DNA of 64,000 nucleotides from Fulvimarina manganoxydans (GTDB lineage: Bacteria > Pseudomonadota > Alphaproteobacteria > Rhizobiales > Rhizobiaceae): positions 1 to 64,000 of the forward strand of contig NZ_FWXR01000013.1 in the NCBI RefSeq assembly GCF_900176465.1, read 5' to 3'. Below the pieces are notes generated by a model. That model saw only the letters and a program-made list of their open reading frames with translations, was not told the origin of the DNA and made no database searches. Of this stretch, positions 29,757-38,935 are shown piece by piece. Within the stretch, counting starts at the first letter, position 1, and each line of letters opens with the position of its first letter. The position numbers and the translations under genes are program-made.

Positions 29757-30973
29757 GCCGCCCGCGCATCGACCCGCGCGCCGCGCGGGCCAGCCATCTC
29801 GTCTCCACAGCCGGCGCATTGCGCCCGAGGCTCGATCTTGGTCGGACCGGCCCGGTCTCCCCGACCGGTCGGCCCCGGCGCGATCCGCGCCGGGAAATGG
29901 CGGTAAGCCGGGTTTCGAGCGACGGGCGGCCCCGCTTCGACCGGTCTCATCAGGGCAGCTTCGAAGGTCTCGCGCCCAGTAACAAGACGGTCGTTTCTCC
30001 CGCACCAGCCGCCCCGAAGCTGCGCATCGTCGCGGAGCCGGCCTTTCTCGTCTTCGCCATCATGGAGGCGCCGGGCGGGCGACTGACCCGCTTCGACCGC
30101 CAGCTCCTCGGCGCGGCCCATCGGCTCGTCGGCTCGTCCGGGGAGGGCGCCGTCGCCGCCATCGCCTTCTCGCCGATCGCCGATCTCGGCACGGCGGGCG
30201 CCGATCGCAGCCTGATCGTGGAGGCCGACGGTGCCTCGGCCTCGGGGCGCGCGCGGCTCCTGCGGGGCCTCGTCGAGAGTTTCGCGCCGCGCCATGTGCT
30301 GTTTGCCGAAGAGGGCGAAAGCGCCGATCTTGCGCGTCGCCTGAGCGTGTCGATGGGCGAGCCGATCCTCACCGATGTCGAGCATCTGGGTCCCCGGCAG
30401 GCGATCCGCGCCACCAAGGGCCGCATGGCCGAAGAGGTCGGCGAACCGCCGCGTCTGATGACGCTCGGCGAAGATCGCGCGGCTCCTTATGGTGGCGAGA
30501 CCTGCGGGGCGCGGACCTTGGCGTTTTCCGAAGAGGCAGCGCCGATCGAGAGTGACGACGCGATCCTGTCCGATGAATTCATTCCCGGCGATCCGGCTCG
30601 GCTGACTTTGTCGGAGACGGATTTCGTCGTCTCGGCAGGCAACGGCGTCACCGACTTCGACCATTTCCGCAAGCTGGCGGCTGCTCTCAAGGGCACGCCC
30701 GGCGCAAGCCGCGTCGTCTGCGACGCCGGTTTGATGCCACGGGAGGCCCAGGTGGGTGCCTCGGGAACGGTGCTTGCCGGCGATTGCTATCTCGCTCTCG
30801 GCATTGCCGGCGCACCCCAACATCTTCAGGGCATCGCGGCCTGTGAGCATGTGATCGCCGTCAACACCGATCTTCATGCCGCGATGATCGAGCGGGCGGG
30901 ATTGTCGATTATTCAGGACGCCCAACTCGTCATGCCGGCGCTCCTGAAGCTTCTGGAGGAGAGGGGATCATGA
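29753..30973 (+). CDS. etfA: Electron transfer flavoprotein alpha subunit, betaine-pathway type
   Basis: A 406-residue ETF alpha subunit that would bind FAD and accept electrons in dimethylglycine oxidation. The C-terminal FAD domain is visible (VSAGNGVTDFDHFRKLA, DAGLMPREAQVGASG, LALGIAGAPQHLQGI, VIAVNTD). The typical GQTGK is changed to GASGT, consistent with the divergent ETF found with DgcAB. An Arg- and Pro-rich N-terminal extension of about 85 residues precedes the usual start of the domain, making it longer than housekeeping EtfA (about 310). The start is fixed by the ATGA overlap with dgcB. Pseudomonas has a similar etfA-like gene beside dgcAB. Confidence 0.82.
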   Translation: MSRPRIDPRAARASHLVSTAGALRPRLDLGRTGPVSPTGRPRRDPRREMAVSRVSSDGRPRFDRSHQGSFEGLAPSNKTVVSPAPAAPKLRIVAEPAFLVFAIMEAPGGRLTRFDRQLLGAAHRLVGSSGEGAVAAIAFSPIADLGTAGADRSLIVEADGASASGRARLLRGLVESFAPRHVLFAEEGESADLARRLSVSMGEPILTDVEHLGPRQAIRATKGRMAEEVGEPPRLMTLGEDRAAPYGGETCGARTLAFSEEAAPIESDDAILSDEFIPGDPARLTLSETDFVVSAGNGVTDFDHFRKLAAALKGTPGASRVVCDAGLMPREAQVGASGTVLAGDCYLALGIAGAPQHLQGIAACEHVIAVNTDLHAAMIERAGLSIIQDAQLVMPALLKLLEERGS

Positions 30974-31707
30974 AAACCGTCGTCCTCGTCTCAGGCGCCC
31001 GCCATCCCGTCTCACGTCGTCCAGCGCTGACACGGCTCGAGGCCCAGGCCGCAAGCCTCGCGGCAAAGCTTGGTGGCACGGTTCGCGGTCTTCACGCGGG
31101 GCCGTCCGACGATCAATTGCGGGAGGCCTTGGGCCACGGGCTCGGCGAGGCCGATTGGCTGGAGATCGAGGACCGCGTCGATCCCGTCCCGGCGCTGATC
31201 GATCATCTCAAGGCTGCGGCGCCGGACATCGTCATCGCCGGGCGGCGCGGCGAGGGAACGGGCGACACCGGGCTTGTCCCCTATGCGCTGGCCGAGGCGC
31301 TCGATATGCCGATCATCGCCGATGTGGTTGGCGTGTCGCCCGGTGCCGGGTCCGGCACGGTCTCCATCGAGCAGGCCTTGAAGAAGGGGGCACGGCGCCG
31401 GCTCGTCGTTCAATTGCCGGTCCTCGTCACCATTCACCCGCTTGCGCCGCCGCCCAGCCCCTTCGCCTTCGCGGCGGCAAGACGGGGGACGATCCGGCAT
31501 GAGAGGATCGAGGCGACCGGACTGCCCACTGCCAAACCATCGCCCTTCGTCGAGCGGCCCTATCGCGCCCGGCCGAAGATGATGCGCCAGGCTGGTGCGG
31601 GCCAAGCGGGGGAAAAGGCGGTGCTTGTCGGCCCGACGCCGGAGGAAGCGGCCGAGCGTATCCTCGCTTTTCTCGAAGACAACGGCATTCGCCGCTACAG
31701 CGCCTGA
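30970..31707 (+). CDS. etfB: Electron transfer flavoprotein beta subunit, betaine-pathway type
   Basis: A 245-residue ETF beta subunit, the AMP-binding partner of the preceding protein. Family features are the N-terminal strand KTVVLVSGARHPVS, LKAAAPDIVIAGRRGEGTGDTGLVPYALAEALDMPII, and the SIEQALKKGARRRLVVQLPVLVTI stretch. The C-terminal arm that normally grips EtfA is also present (RPKMMRQAG). The ATG overlaps the etfA stop. It is the last gene of the betaine block and is convergent with the tolC-like gene 18 bp away, with no obvious terminator between them. Confidence 0.82.
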   Translation: MKTVVLVSGARHPVSRRPALTRLEAQAASLAAKLGGTVRGLHAGPSDDQLREALGHGLGEADWLEIEDRVDPVPALIDHLKAAAPDIVIAGRRGEGTGDTGLVPYALAEALDMPIIADVVGVSPGAGSGTVSIEQALKKGARRRLVVQLPVLVTIHPLAPPPSPFAFAAARRGTIRHERIEATGLPTAKPSPFVERPYRARPKMMRQAGAGQAGEKAVLVGPTPEEAAERILAFLEDNGIRRYSA

Positions 31708-31725
31708 TTTGATTTAACTGCTTCT

Positions 31726-33117
31726 CTACTGCCCGAGCATGGCGACCTTGAAGGTGCCGGCTGCGGCCAGGAGCCGTGCTTCCACCATGACGGCCTGGCC
31801 TTTGGAGAGGACGGCCGCGCGGCGCGAATCGTCGAGGGCGTTTTCCGCGTCGATCACCTCTTCCAGATCACCGAAACCCTTGGAGAAGCGGTCGCGGGCG
31901 GCGTCCGCACTGCGCTTTCTTGCGGCGACCTCGTCGTCCAATGCCTGCTTGTTAGCCCTCAGCGACTGACGGTCGAGCCAGAGGGAATCAATCTCGATCT
32001 CCATGGAATTGAGGCTTTGGGCCTCGCGGGCGAGCGCGGCGTCGCTGCGGGCGCGATCGGCCTCGTTGGCGGCGCCTGTCGCCAGATCGACCAGCGGAAC
32101 CTTGAGCGACAGGCCGAAGGTGAAGCCGTCGCGGTGGCGCGTCTGCGGCGCGCGTTCCATGTCGTAGCGATATTCGGCCGTCGCATCGACACGCGGCAGA
32201 AGCCGGCCATAGGAGGCGCGCTGCTGATGGATCGAGGCGCGGTAATCGGCGGCGGCGGCCTGGAGATTGGGATTGGTACGCCGGGCCATGGCGACGAGCT
32301 GGCCTTTGTCCGCCGGCAGATGGCGGCTGAGCCGGGGCAATTCGCCCGAGACGCGGGTTGGCAGCCCGGAGAGGGTGCCGAGCCGGGCCGTCGCCTTCGC
32401 GCCCTTTGCGACGACGTCGTTATAGGAGCGGCGCGCGCCTGCGATCTCGGCATCGAGACGGGCCACGTCCGAGGCGCTGGCGAAGCCCTGCGTTTGGCGG
32501 CTGGCGAGCGAGGTGCGCAGGCGTTTGAGCCGCCCCAGGCGATCGTCGACGATCACGGCCTCGCGCTTGGAGAGCCACGCCTCGACCCAAAGGCCGACGG
32601 CCTCAATCGCGACGTCGTCGCGCGCGGCTTGGAACCGATAGCGCTCGGCAAGCGCCAGTTCCTCGGCCCGTTTAAGCGAATAGGTTCGCTGACCGCCCGT
32701 ATAGAGCGGCAGGCTCACGGCCACCTTGCCGATCGTGTCGTTGATCGATTCGTGCCGGAAGAGAGAATCGGGGCCGGTGGCGATGTCGAGTTGCGTATCG
32801 AGGCTGGCGGTCACGACCGGGGTGAACCGCATGAGCTGTTCGACCACCCCGGCCTCCATCACGCGAACATTGGCAGAGGCTTCGAGCAGGCGCGGATCGC
32901 GGGCGGTGATTTCGGAAACGGTGCCGCGCAGGACGAAGCCCGGAAAGGCCTGAGCGGTCGGCTTCACATGGTTGCGGCTGGTGATCGAGCCGACGGTCAG
33001 TTCGGCAGGTCGGCCGCGGAGGCTCTCGGCCAAATCGTCGCCTTCGGCATGGGACGCTTGCGGCGCATAGGTCACGGTCGCAAGTGCGATTACGGAGACG
33101 GAGAGAAACCATCGCAT
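31726..33117 (-). CDS. TolC-family outer membrane efflux/secretion protein
   Basis: A protein of about 463 residues with a signal peptide (MRWFLSVSVIALATVTYAPQASHA). A duplicated alpha-helical barrel pattern of the TolC/AggA family follows: long amphipathic helices rich in Ala, Arg, Asp and Leu, with repeats such as AEIAGARRSYNDVVAKG and ENALDDSRRAAVLSKGQAVMVEARLLAAAG in each half. It would form the outer membrane channel of a tripartite efflux or type I secretion system. No inner membrane or adaptor gene is adjacent, so its partner is elsewhere. The start at 33117 is chosen over a GTG at 33126 because a GGTGA lies just upstream. Confidence 0.83.
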   Translation of the reverse strand: MRWFLSVSVIALATVTYAPQASHAEGDDLAESLRGRPAELTVGSITSRNHVKPTAQAFPGFVLRGTVSEITARDPRLLEASANVRVMEAGVVEQLMRFTPVVTASLDTQLDIATGPDSLFRHESINDTIGKVAVSLPLYTGGQRTYSLKRAEELALAERYRFQAARDDVAIEAVGLWVEAWLSKREAVIVDDRLGRLKRLRTSLASRQTQGFASASDVARLDAEIAGARRSYNDVVAKGAKATARLGTLSGLPTRVSGELPRLSRHLPADKGQLVAMARRTNPNLQAAAADYRASIHQQRASYGRLLPRVDATAEYRYDMERAPQTRHRDGFTFGLSLKVPLVDLATGAANEADRARSDAALAREAQSLNSMEIEIDSLWLDRQSLRANKQALDDEVAARKRSADAARDRFSKGFGDLEEVIDAENALDDSRRAAVLSKGQAVMVEARLLAAAGTFKVAMLGQ

Positions 33118-33126
33118 AAGCGTCAC

Positions 33127-33850
33127 CGGTCACGAAGGGTTCGCTGATCTGCTCGTTGGGAGGCAGGTCCACGACAGAAAGGCAATGTATGCAAGGCCTG
33201 AAGGCCAGCCGGGAGAGCTTCGTCCACATGTGCGAAGCGGGAAGGCGCCGGCCGCGTCGCGTGCCTGGCGAACGGCGAAACGGCTTTCGCCATTGCCATT
33301 TCATGCCGCCCGCCCGAAACTGGCCTATCCCATGCCATCGCGCGCTTGTCCCCCTTCGGCCTTTAGCTCATATCGGTCGCGCTCCCTGGCGGTGCGCTCG
33401 GGGAAAGACCTAACAAGCTTATGGCTAACGAAGGGTGAACTCTGCCGTATTTCGGGCTGTCGCATGGGTAAGCGCATCTAGAACTGGGCGATGTTCCGCC
33501 GTCCGACTGGCTCAACCGGCGACGACCGAACAGCCCCGCGACCTGCGATGCGACATCCATTTGATCGCGTCGCAATACAGACTTCTAAAGCCGTTCAAGC
33601 GCCGCGAGGGTTTTGATCCGGTGCCCGACTTAAATCAGTCGGATACTGTATGAGCTGGTCGAAGATCCGCTTTCGCGAAACGGTCTTGCGTTTCTCGAAT
33701 GAAAAGGGATCGGCGGAGAGTGGTCTGTGCACGAAGCCGGAAGGCCAGGAGCGAAAAGTCCGTAGCTGCCCGTTCGCGAGCCATTCGAATGCACCCCGGT
33801 ATGCTCAGTGTCGGTTCACTATTGGCGTTTAAGATCGCGGTCACGGATGG
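33127..33850. other. Large intergenic region, no gene recognised
   Basis: These 724 bp separate the divergent tolC-like and diguanylate cyclase genes. Several frames of 60-98 codons are open but none has a good ribosome site, signal peptide or family pattern. A small perfect inverted repeat CCGACT/AGTCGG lies at 33625-33642. The composition between about 33400 and 33850 is less GC-rich than the flanks, which fits a promoter or an unannotated RNA. Confidence 0.4.
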
Positions 33851-35077
33851 ATGACGCGAATGACGCTACCTAGACTTAAATCCTTTCCGGAGCTCGACAG
33901 ACGCCCGCCTTTGGATCGCTGGCTGCGCTTTGCCGCGCCGATTCAAGCGCAGTACGATTGCGAGCACGCGGCCGAGCGGGTGGAGGATTTGAGATCCGCC
34001 ATCTTGGTTGGACTGATCCTTTATGACGTCTTCAACATTACGAGCATCGTCACCCTGCCGGACATATTGGTCTTGTCGGTTTTCATCCGCCTTGCGCTCG
34101 TCACGCCCGTTTCTCTGGGCATTTTTTGGGCCATCCGCAGAACGAGCCCGTCATGGACCGAGCGCATCGTCGCCGTCGGATTGTTCAACGCCTACCTCTT
34201 CACGGCCTTTCTCTTCTACTGGACGACGGATCCCGACGGTCTCTTCACCTTCATGGAATTGCTGACCATCATCGTCTTCAGCAATATGTTGATCGCGTTG
34301 CGCTTCTATCATGCTGTCATTTTGACTTCGGTTATCTTTCTCGTCACGGTTCTGGTCCTTGCAACGAAACCGGGGCTCTCTCCGCCGCATTTCTTTGTCT
34401 TGATGGTGCAGCTCTCGGCCATCTCCATCTTCACGCTTTATGCGAACTATCGCCTGGAGCGACGGCGGTGCCGAGACTATCTGGCGACCTTTGATGCGCG
34501 TCTGCAGGCCCATAGCGCGATAGCCGATCGAAAGGTCTACGAGGACGCGTCTCGCACCGACGCCTTGACCCAGCTTCCCAACCGGCGCCATCTCGACGAA
34601 CGCATGAAGCTGTGGCTGTCGGAGAGGCGTGCGATGGCGCTGATGATGATCGATGTCGATCACTTCAAGCTCTATAACGATATGCTGGGCCATCCCGCCG
34701 GCGATGAATGCCTTCGCCGGATCGCAGCTGCCCTCGCTTCCGTCGCAGATCAGGCCGAGGACGCGATCTGTGCCCGCTTCGGCGGCGAGGAATTCACCTT
34801 CGCCATCAGCTGTAGAAGCGAATTCGAGGCCGCGCGTTGGGCCCGTATTCTTAGTCAGGCGATCACCGCGCTCGAAATCGCCCATCCGGCTCGCACCGAC
34901 GGGATCGGCATCGTCACGATCAGCATCGGCGTGGCGCGATGCCCTGGCGGCACATTGGCTGCGCTGGACGACCTCGTGGCCGCCGCCGATCGCGCTCTCT
35001 ATGCCGCCAAGCGGCGGGGTCGCAATCGCTTCGTCATGGACGACGAGTCGAGCCTGACTGTTCAATTCGCTGGCTGA
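33851..35077 (+). CDS. Membrane-bound diguanylate cyclase (GGDEF)
   Basis: A 408-residue protein. About six membrane helices (residues 50-210) act as the sensor and anchor, followed by a short linker (ERRRCRDYLATFDARLQAH) and a GGDEF domain (about 235-400). The active-site loop is RFGGEEF near 309-315, so cyclase activity making c-di-GMP from two GTP is expected. The substrate-binding DALTQLPNRRHLDE block is intact. The place of the inhibitory RxxD site is occupied by QAED, so product inhibition at the I-site is probably lost. No EAL domain. The curli locus and a PilZ protein in the same window are plausible c-di-GMP-linked outputs, but that is inference. Confidence 0.9.
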   Translation: MTRMTLPRLKSFPELDRRPPLDRWLRFAAPIQAQYDCEHAAERVEDLRSAILVGLILYDVFNITSIVTLPDILVLSVFIRLALVTPVSLGIFWAIRRTSPSWTERIVAVGLFNAYLFTAFLFYWTTDPDGLFTFMELLTIIVFSNMLIALRFYHAVILTSVIFLVTVLVLATKPGLSPPHFFVLMVQLSAISIFTLYANYRLERRRCRDYLATFDARLQAHSAIADRKVYEDASRTDALTQLPNRRHLDERMKLWLSERRAMALMMIDVDHFKLYNDMLGHPAGDECLRRIAAALASVADQAEDAICARFGGEEFTFAISCRSEFEAARWARILSQAITALEIAHPARTDGIGIVTISIGVARCPGGTLAALDDLVAAADRALYAAKRRGRNRFVMDDESSLTVQFAG

Positions 35078-35190
35078 TGAATGCCTCTGAACAGAGGGCG
35101 AAGCCCATGTGAAGCCGGCGCTTTGCCCGAATGTATATCAAAGACACGCGCCAAACACGGGTCGAGCGGCGAGGATTGCCTCAATGAAAG

Positions 35191-35224
35191 CGGGCCCGGC
35201 CTTTCGGTCGAGCCCGTGTTCTTT
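35191..35224. terminator. Probable bidirectional terminator
   Basis: CGGGC and GCCCG pair around an inner GGCC/GGTC stem with a TTTC loop. On the minus strand it lies 16-49 bp after the malate synthase stop and on the plus strand about 115 bp after the diguanylate cyclase stop. T-rich bases follow on both strands. Confidence 0.6.
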
Positions 35225-35239
35225 ATGCCAATCTCTGGA

Positions 35240-37408
35240 TCAAGCCGCCTGCTGTGCCTTCTTCTCAAGACGGCGGCGATGGAGGACCGGCTCGGTATAG
35301 CCGGAGGGCTGAACGCGGCCTTCGAAGACGAGATCGCATGCGGCCTTGAAGGCGATCGAATCCTCGAAGCGCCCGGCCATCTTTTCATAGGCCGGATCGC
35401 CGGCATTCTGGGCATCGACCTTCTCGGCCATGCGCTTCATGGCGTCCATCACCTCGTCTTGCGAGACGACGCCATGGAGCAGCCAATTGGCGAGATGCTG
35501 GGATGAGATGCGGCAGGTCGCCCGGTCCTCCATGAGGCCCACATCGTTGATGTCCGGCACCGTCGAGCAGCCGACACCCTGGTCGATCCAGCGCACCACA
35601 TAGCCGAGAATGCCCTGGGCGTTGTTCTCGATCTCGGAGCGGATCTCCTCCGCCGACCAGTTCTGGCGATCCGCGATCGGGATCGTCAGAAGTTCAGGGA
35701 GCGTGGCGCGCCGGCCCTCATCGGCGATCTCGACCTGGCGCTGCAACACGTCGACCTTATGATAATGGGTCGCGTGCAGAGTCGCGGCGGTCGGGGAGGG
35801 GACCCAGGCGCAATTGGCGCCGGCCTTGGGATGGCCGATCTTCTGCTCCAGCATATCCGCCATTTTGGCCGGGGCCGCCCACATGCCCTTGCCGATCTGC
35901 GCCTTGCCTTTCAGGCCGCAGGCCAGACCCACATCGACGTTCCAGTTCTCATAGGCCTTGATCCACGTCTCGTTCTTCATCGCCGTCTTGCGAACCATCG
36001 GCCCGGCTTCGATCGACGTGTGGATATCGTCACCGGTGCGGTCGAGGAAGCCGGTATTGATGAAGAAGACGCGGGATTTCGCCGCACGGATCGCTTCCAT
36101 GAGGTTGACCGTCGTGCGGCGCTCCTCGTCCATGATGCCCATCTTCATCGTGTCGCGGGCCAGACCCAGCGCGTCCTCGACGCGTGAGAAGATTTCCGAG
36201 GAGAAGGCGACCTCCTCCGGCCCATGCATCTTCGGCTTGACGATGTAGATCGAACCGGCACGCGAATTGTGGAAGGCGCCATTGCCCTTCAGATCGTGGA
36301 TCGCGATCATCGCGGTCACCATGGCGTCCATGATGCCCTCGGGCGCCTGCGACCCGTCCTTCAACAGGATCGCCGGATTGGTCATCAGATGACCGACATT
36401 GCGGATGAGGAGGAGCGAGCGGCCGGGGACCGTCAATTCGCCGCCGTCCGGGGCCGTGTAGCGGCGGTCGGGATTGAGCCGACGTGTCACGCTCTCGCCG
36501 CCCTTGGTGAAGGTCTCTGAAAGGTCGCCCTTCATCAAGCCGAGCCAGTTGCGATAGACGGCGGTCTTGTCCTCGGCGTCGACCGCCGCGATCGAATCCT
36601 CGCAGTCGCAGATCGCGGAAACGGCCGATTCCATCAAAAGGTCGGCGACGCCTGCCTTGTCGCTCTTGCCGATCGGGTTCGACGGATCGACGACGATCTC
36701 GATATGCAGGCCGTTATTCTTCAGGAGAACCGCGTTCGGCTTGTCGGCCGAGCCGGAGAAACCGGCGAACTGGCCGCTCTCCTTCAGCCCCGTCTTGACG
36801 CCGGCGACCAAGGCGACGAGTTCGCCGCCTTCCACCGTATAGGCGGTGACATCGGCATGGGAGGCGTCGGCGAGGGGCGCGACCTCGTCGAGAAAGGCCT
36901 TCGCCCATTCGATGACACGGGCGCCGCGCGCTTCGTCATAGCCTTTGCCAGTCGGCGCATCGCCGATCGCATCCGTTCCGTAGAGCGCGTCGTAGAGAGA
37001 GCCCCAGCGGGCATTGGCGGCGTTGAGCGTATAGCGCGCATTCATCAGGGGAACGACGAGCTGGGGCCCCGGCACCGACGCGATCTCCGGATCGACATTG
37101 GCGGTCTCGACCGAGAAAGCCTCGCCTTCCGGGACGATATAGCCGATCTCTTCCAAGAAGGCGCGATACTCGGCCGGATCGATCGGCTTGCCGCGACGCT
37201 CCACATGAAAGGCGTCGATCTTCTGCTGAAGATCCTCGCGCTTGGCGATCAGCGCCCGGTTCTTCGGCGCGAGATCGTTGAGGACCGCCGACAGCCCGCT
37301 CCAGAAGGTGTCGGGGGCAATACCTGTGCCGGGCAGGGCCTCCTCGTCGATGAAGCGTTTTAGCTGGGTTGCGACCGTCAGGTCGTTCACGGCGATCATG
37401 TCTGCCAT
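35240..37408 (-). CDS. glcB: Malate synthase G
   Basis: A 722-residue monomeric cytoplasmic enzyme that condenses glyoxylate with acetyl-CoA to malate. Family blocks are visible: [86 protein letters not shown], and the C-terminal catalytic part with [11 protein letters not shown] and [13 protein letters not shown]. The length is typical of the G isoform (720-730), longer than isoform A. A GGAAGGAC precedes the ATG. No isocitrate lyase or glycolate oxidase gene is adjacent, so it works with genes elsewhere, for glycolate, glyoxylate or acetate use. Confidence 0.95.
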   Translation of the reverse strand: MADMIAVNDLTVATQLKRFIDEEALPGTGIAPDTFWSGLSAVLNDLAPKNRALIAKREDLQQKIDAFHVERRGKPIDPAEYRAFLEEIGYIVPEGEAFSVETANVDPEIASVPGPQLVVPLMNARYTLNAANARWGSLYDALYGTDAIGDAPTGKGYDEARGARVIEWAKAFLDEVAPLADASHADVTAYTVEGGELVALVAGVKTGLKESGQFAGFSGSADKPNAVLLKNNGLHIEIVVDPSNPIGKSDKAGVADLLMESAVSAICDCEDSIAAVDAEDKTAVYRNWLGLMKGDLSETFTKGGESVTRRLNPDRRYTAPDGGELTVPGRSLLLIRNVGHLMTNPAILLKDGSQAPEGIMDAMVTAMIAIHDLKGNGAFHNSRAGSIYIVKPKMHGPEEVAFSSEIFSRVEDALGLARDTMKMGIMDEERRTTVNLMEAIRAAKSRVFFINTGFLDRTGDDIHTSIEAGPMVRKTAMKNETWIKAYENWNVDVGLACGLKGKAQIGKGMWAAPAKMADMLEQKIGHPKAGANCAWVPSPTAATLHATHYHKVDVLQRQVEIADEGRRATLPELLTIPIADRQNWSAEEIRSEIENNAQGILGYVVRWIDQGVGCSTVPDINDVGLMEDRATCRISSQHLANWLLHGVVSQDEVMDAMKRMAEKVDAQNAGDPAYEKMAGRFEDSIAFKAACDLVFEGRVQPSGYTEPVLHRRRLEKKAQQAA

Positions 37409-37649
37409 ACGGGCTGTCCTTCCAAGACGTGTTCTCTCGAGGCCAGGAGATCGGACAGCGACGGCTCTCTGTCAATTCGGACCCTCGTCGAAGACGGCAA
37501 AGACCGGGGGTGCGAAGGCGGTTGCAGCAAAGTGATCGGGATAAGCGGGCTCGATGGCGCCTGCGTTTTGACGACGTGGCTCGAACCTGTCAGTGAATCG
37601 GCCAGGGATAGGGGATTTAAGACAGCTTTTTTGGAGATCGAAACGCTCG

Positions 37650-38018
37650 ATGCGGCACATTGCCTATAGCAGTATTGCGGAAGACCTTGCGCAGACCGAC
37701 TTTGCCGCTCTCGTCGATGCCTGGCGCGCAAAGAACGAGGCCTTCGACGTGCGCGGGGCCATTGCCTTCGACGGCAATATGATCACGCAGATCCTCGAAG
37801 GGCCGGACGAGGCCGTGGACGAACTCTATCGTCACATCCGCCGCGACAGGCGCCATTCCGGTGTCGTCTTGACGGCGCGCACCGATATTGCCCAAAGCCA
37901 GTTCTCGGGCTTCGGCATGGTGCGCATGTCGCCCTCCGAGCTTTATCTGATGTCCTCCGTCATTCTCGACCGGCATGGGGCTGGCGACACGGCCCCGGTG
38001 CCGCTCGATCCGTCTTGA
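37650..38018 (+). CDS. BLUF-domain blue-light sensor (first of two)
   Basis: A 122-residue single-domain protein that would bind FAD. The key BLUF positions are present: Tyr6 in MRHIAYSS, Asn29 in RAKNEAFDVRG, and Gln47 in TQILEGP. Their spacing matches PixD-type proteins. The DRRHSGV block and the FSGFGM motif are also conserved. In the C-terminal part the semi-conserved Trp two residues before Met is Phe. There is no output domain. The start at 37650 gives the standard BLUF beginning; a longer open frame upstream lacks conserved residues. Its stop abuts the stop of the convergent HAD gene with no gap. A paralogue lies at 60093-60518. Confidence 0.82.
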   Translation: MRHIAYSSIAEDLAQTDFAALVDAWRAKNEAFDVRGAIAFDGNMITQILEGPDEAVDELYRHIRRDRRHSGVVLTARTDIAQSQFSGFGMVRMSPSELYLMSSVILDRHGAGDTAPVPLDPS

Positions 38019-38741
38019 TCAGCTTGTCGCGGCGTCCTGCGTCGCAAACGCCAGAAGGTCAGGCAGCGCGGTCGCGGCCTCAAGCACATGGTCGGCCTCT
38101 CGGGTGAGATCGGCCCGGTTTCCCGTTCCGGTCATGACGCCGACGCAAAGGCCGAAGCCGGCGGCGCGCCCCATGCGGATATCGTGCAGATTGTCGCCGA
38201 CCATGATGCAATTGCTTGGGGAGAGGGCGAAGGTCTCGGCGAAAGCGAGCGCCATTCCGGTGCCAGGCTTTGCGCCATAGCCGCTATCATATCCCGCGAC
38301 GAAATCGGCGGTGAGGCCGATCGTCTCCAGCGTCTTTTGCGCGCTGGCGACGCTGTCGCTCGTGGCGACGCCAAGGCGGAGCCCGGTGCGACGCAACCGG
38401 TCGAAGAGATCGGCGATCCCCGGCACAGGGACGGCGGCGCTCGATCCGGCGGTGAAGATACGATCGAGTTCGCGCGTCAACGCCTCGACGTCGAAAGGCG
38501 AGCCGGCCTCGACCCAGGCGGCCGCGATTTCCGCCGTGTTCGAGGCGGCAAGAAGGCTGTCCGCCGCGACCCTGTTCGTCTCGCTGTCATGACCGCCGAT
38601 TGTCAGAAGATGCGCGGCCCGTTCGGGATCGCCGCCGGCCGCACAATGCGCCGCTTCCCGATTGATCGGAAGCCAACTCGCCGCATAGTCGATCAGCGTT
38701 CCATCCTTGTCGAACAGGATGCCTTCGACAGCTTCGTCCAT
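38019..38741 (-). CDS. HAD-family phosphatase (phosphoglycolate phosphatase-like)
   Basis: A 240-residue haloacid-dehalogenase hydrolase. The catalytic motif I is ILFDKDGTLID with Asp11 nucleophile and Asp13, motif II lies in LGVATSD, and the motif III/IV region is AKPGTGMALAFAE plus MVGDNLHDIRMGRAAG. The cap between residues 20 and 90 is alpha-helical, as in Gph/PGMB subfamily members. The start at 38741 follows an AAGGGA; the frame continues 48 bp upstream without a ribosome site. It is divergent from the ABC transporter that ends in a PHP phosphoesterase, so a phosphate ester or phosphonate pathway is a reasonable guess. The substrate is unknown. Confidence 0.82.
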   Translation of the reverse strand: MDEAVEGILFDKDGTLIDYAASWLPINREAAHCAAGGDPERAAHLLTIGGHDSETNRVAADSLLAASNTAEIAAAWVEAGSPFDVEALTRELDRIFTAGSSAAVPVPGIADLFDRLRRTGLRLGVATSDSVASAQKTLETIGLTADFVAGYDSGYGAKPGTGMALAFAETFALSPSNCIMVGDNLHDIRMGRAAGFGLCVGVMTGTGNRADLTREADHVLEAATALPDLLAFATQDAATS

Positions 38742-38935
38742 TGGTCGCGATCCCTTCCAAACGGCCTTAGGAAGGAACCGCTTCATCATTCAAGCCGACT
38801 TTGCAAGTCGTCACTCTTGCGTGCTGTTTACCAGTTCACACAAACGTCAACAAAGCTCGCTACGGAGGCGCCATTCGGCGATCGCTTCAGGCGACAAAGC
38901 CAGTGGATCCCGAGCCCCTTTTGCGGAGAGATTTG

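Noticed and set aside
33127-33850. Isoaspartate methyltransferase or other gene upstream of the tolC-like gene
   Set aside because: Such a gene often precedes tolC in Rhizobiales, but no SAM-binding pattern or long frame is present here.
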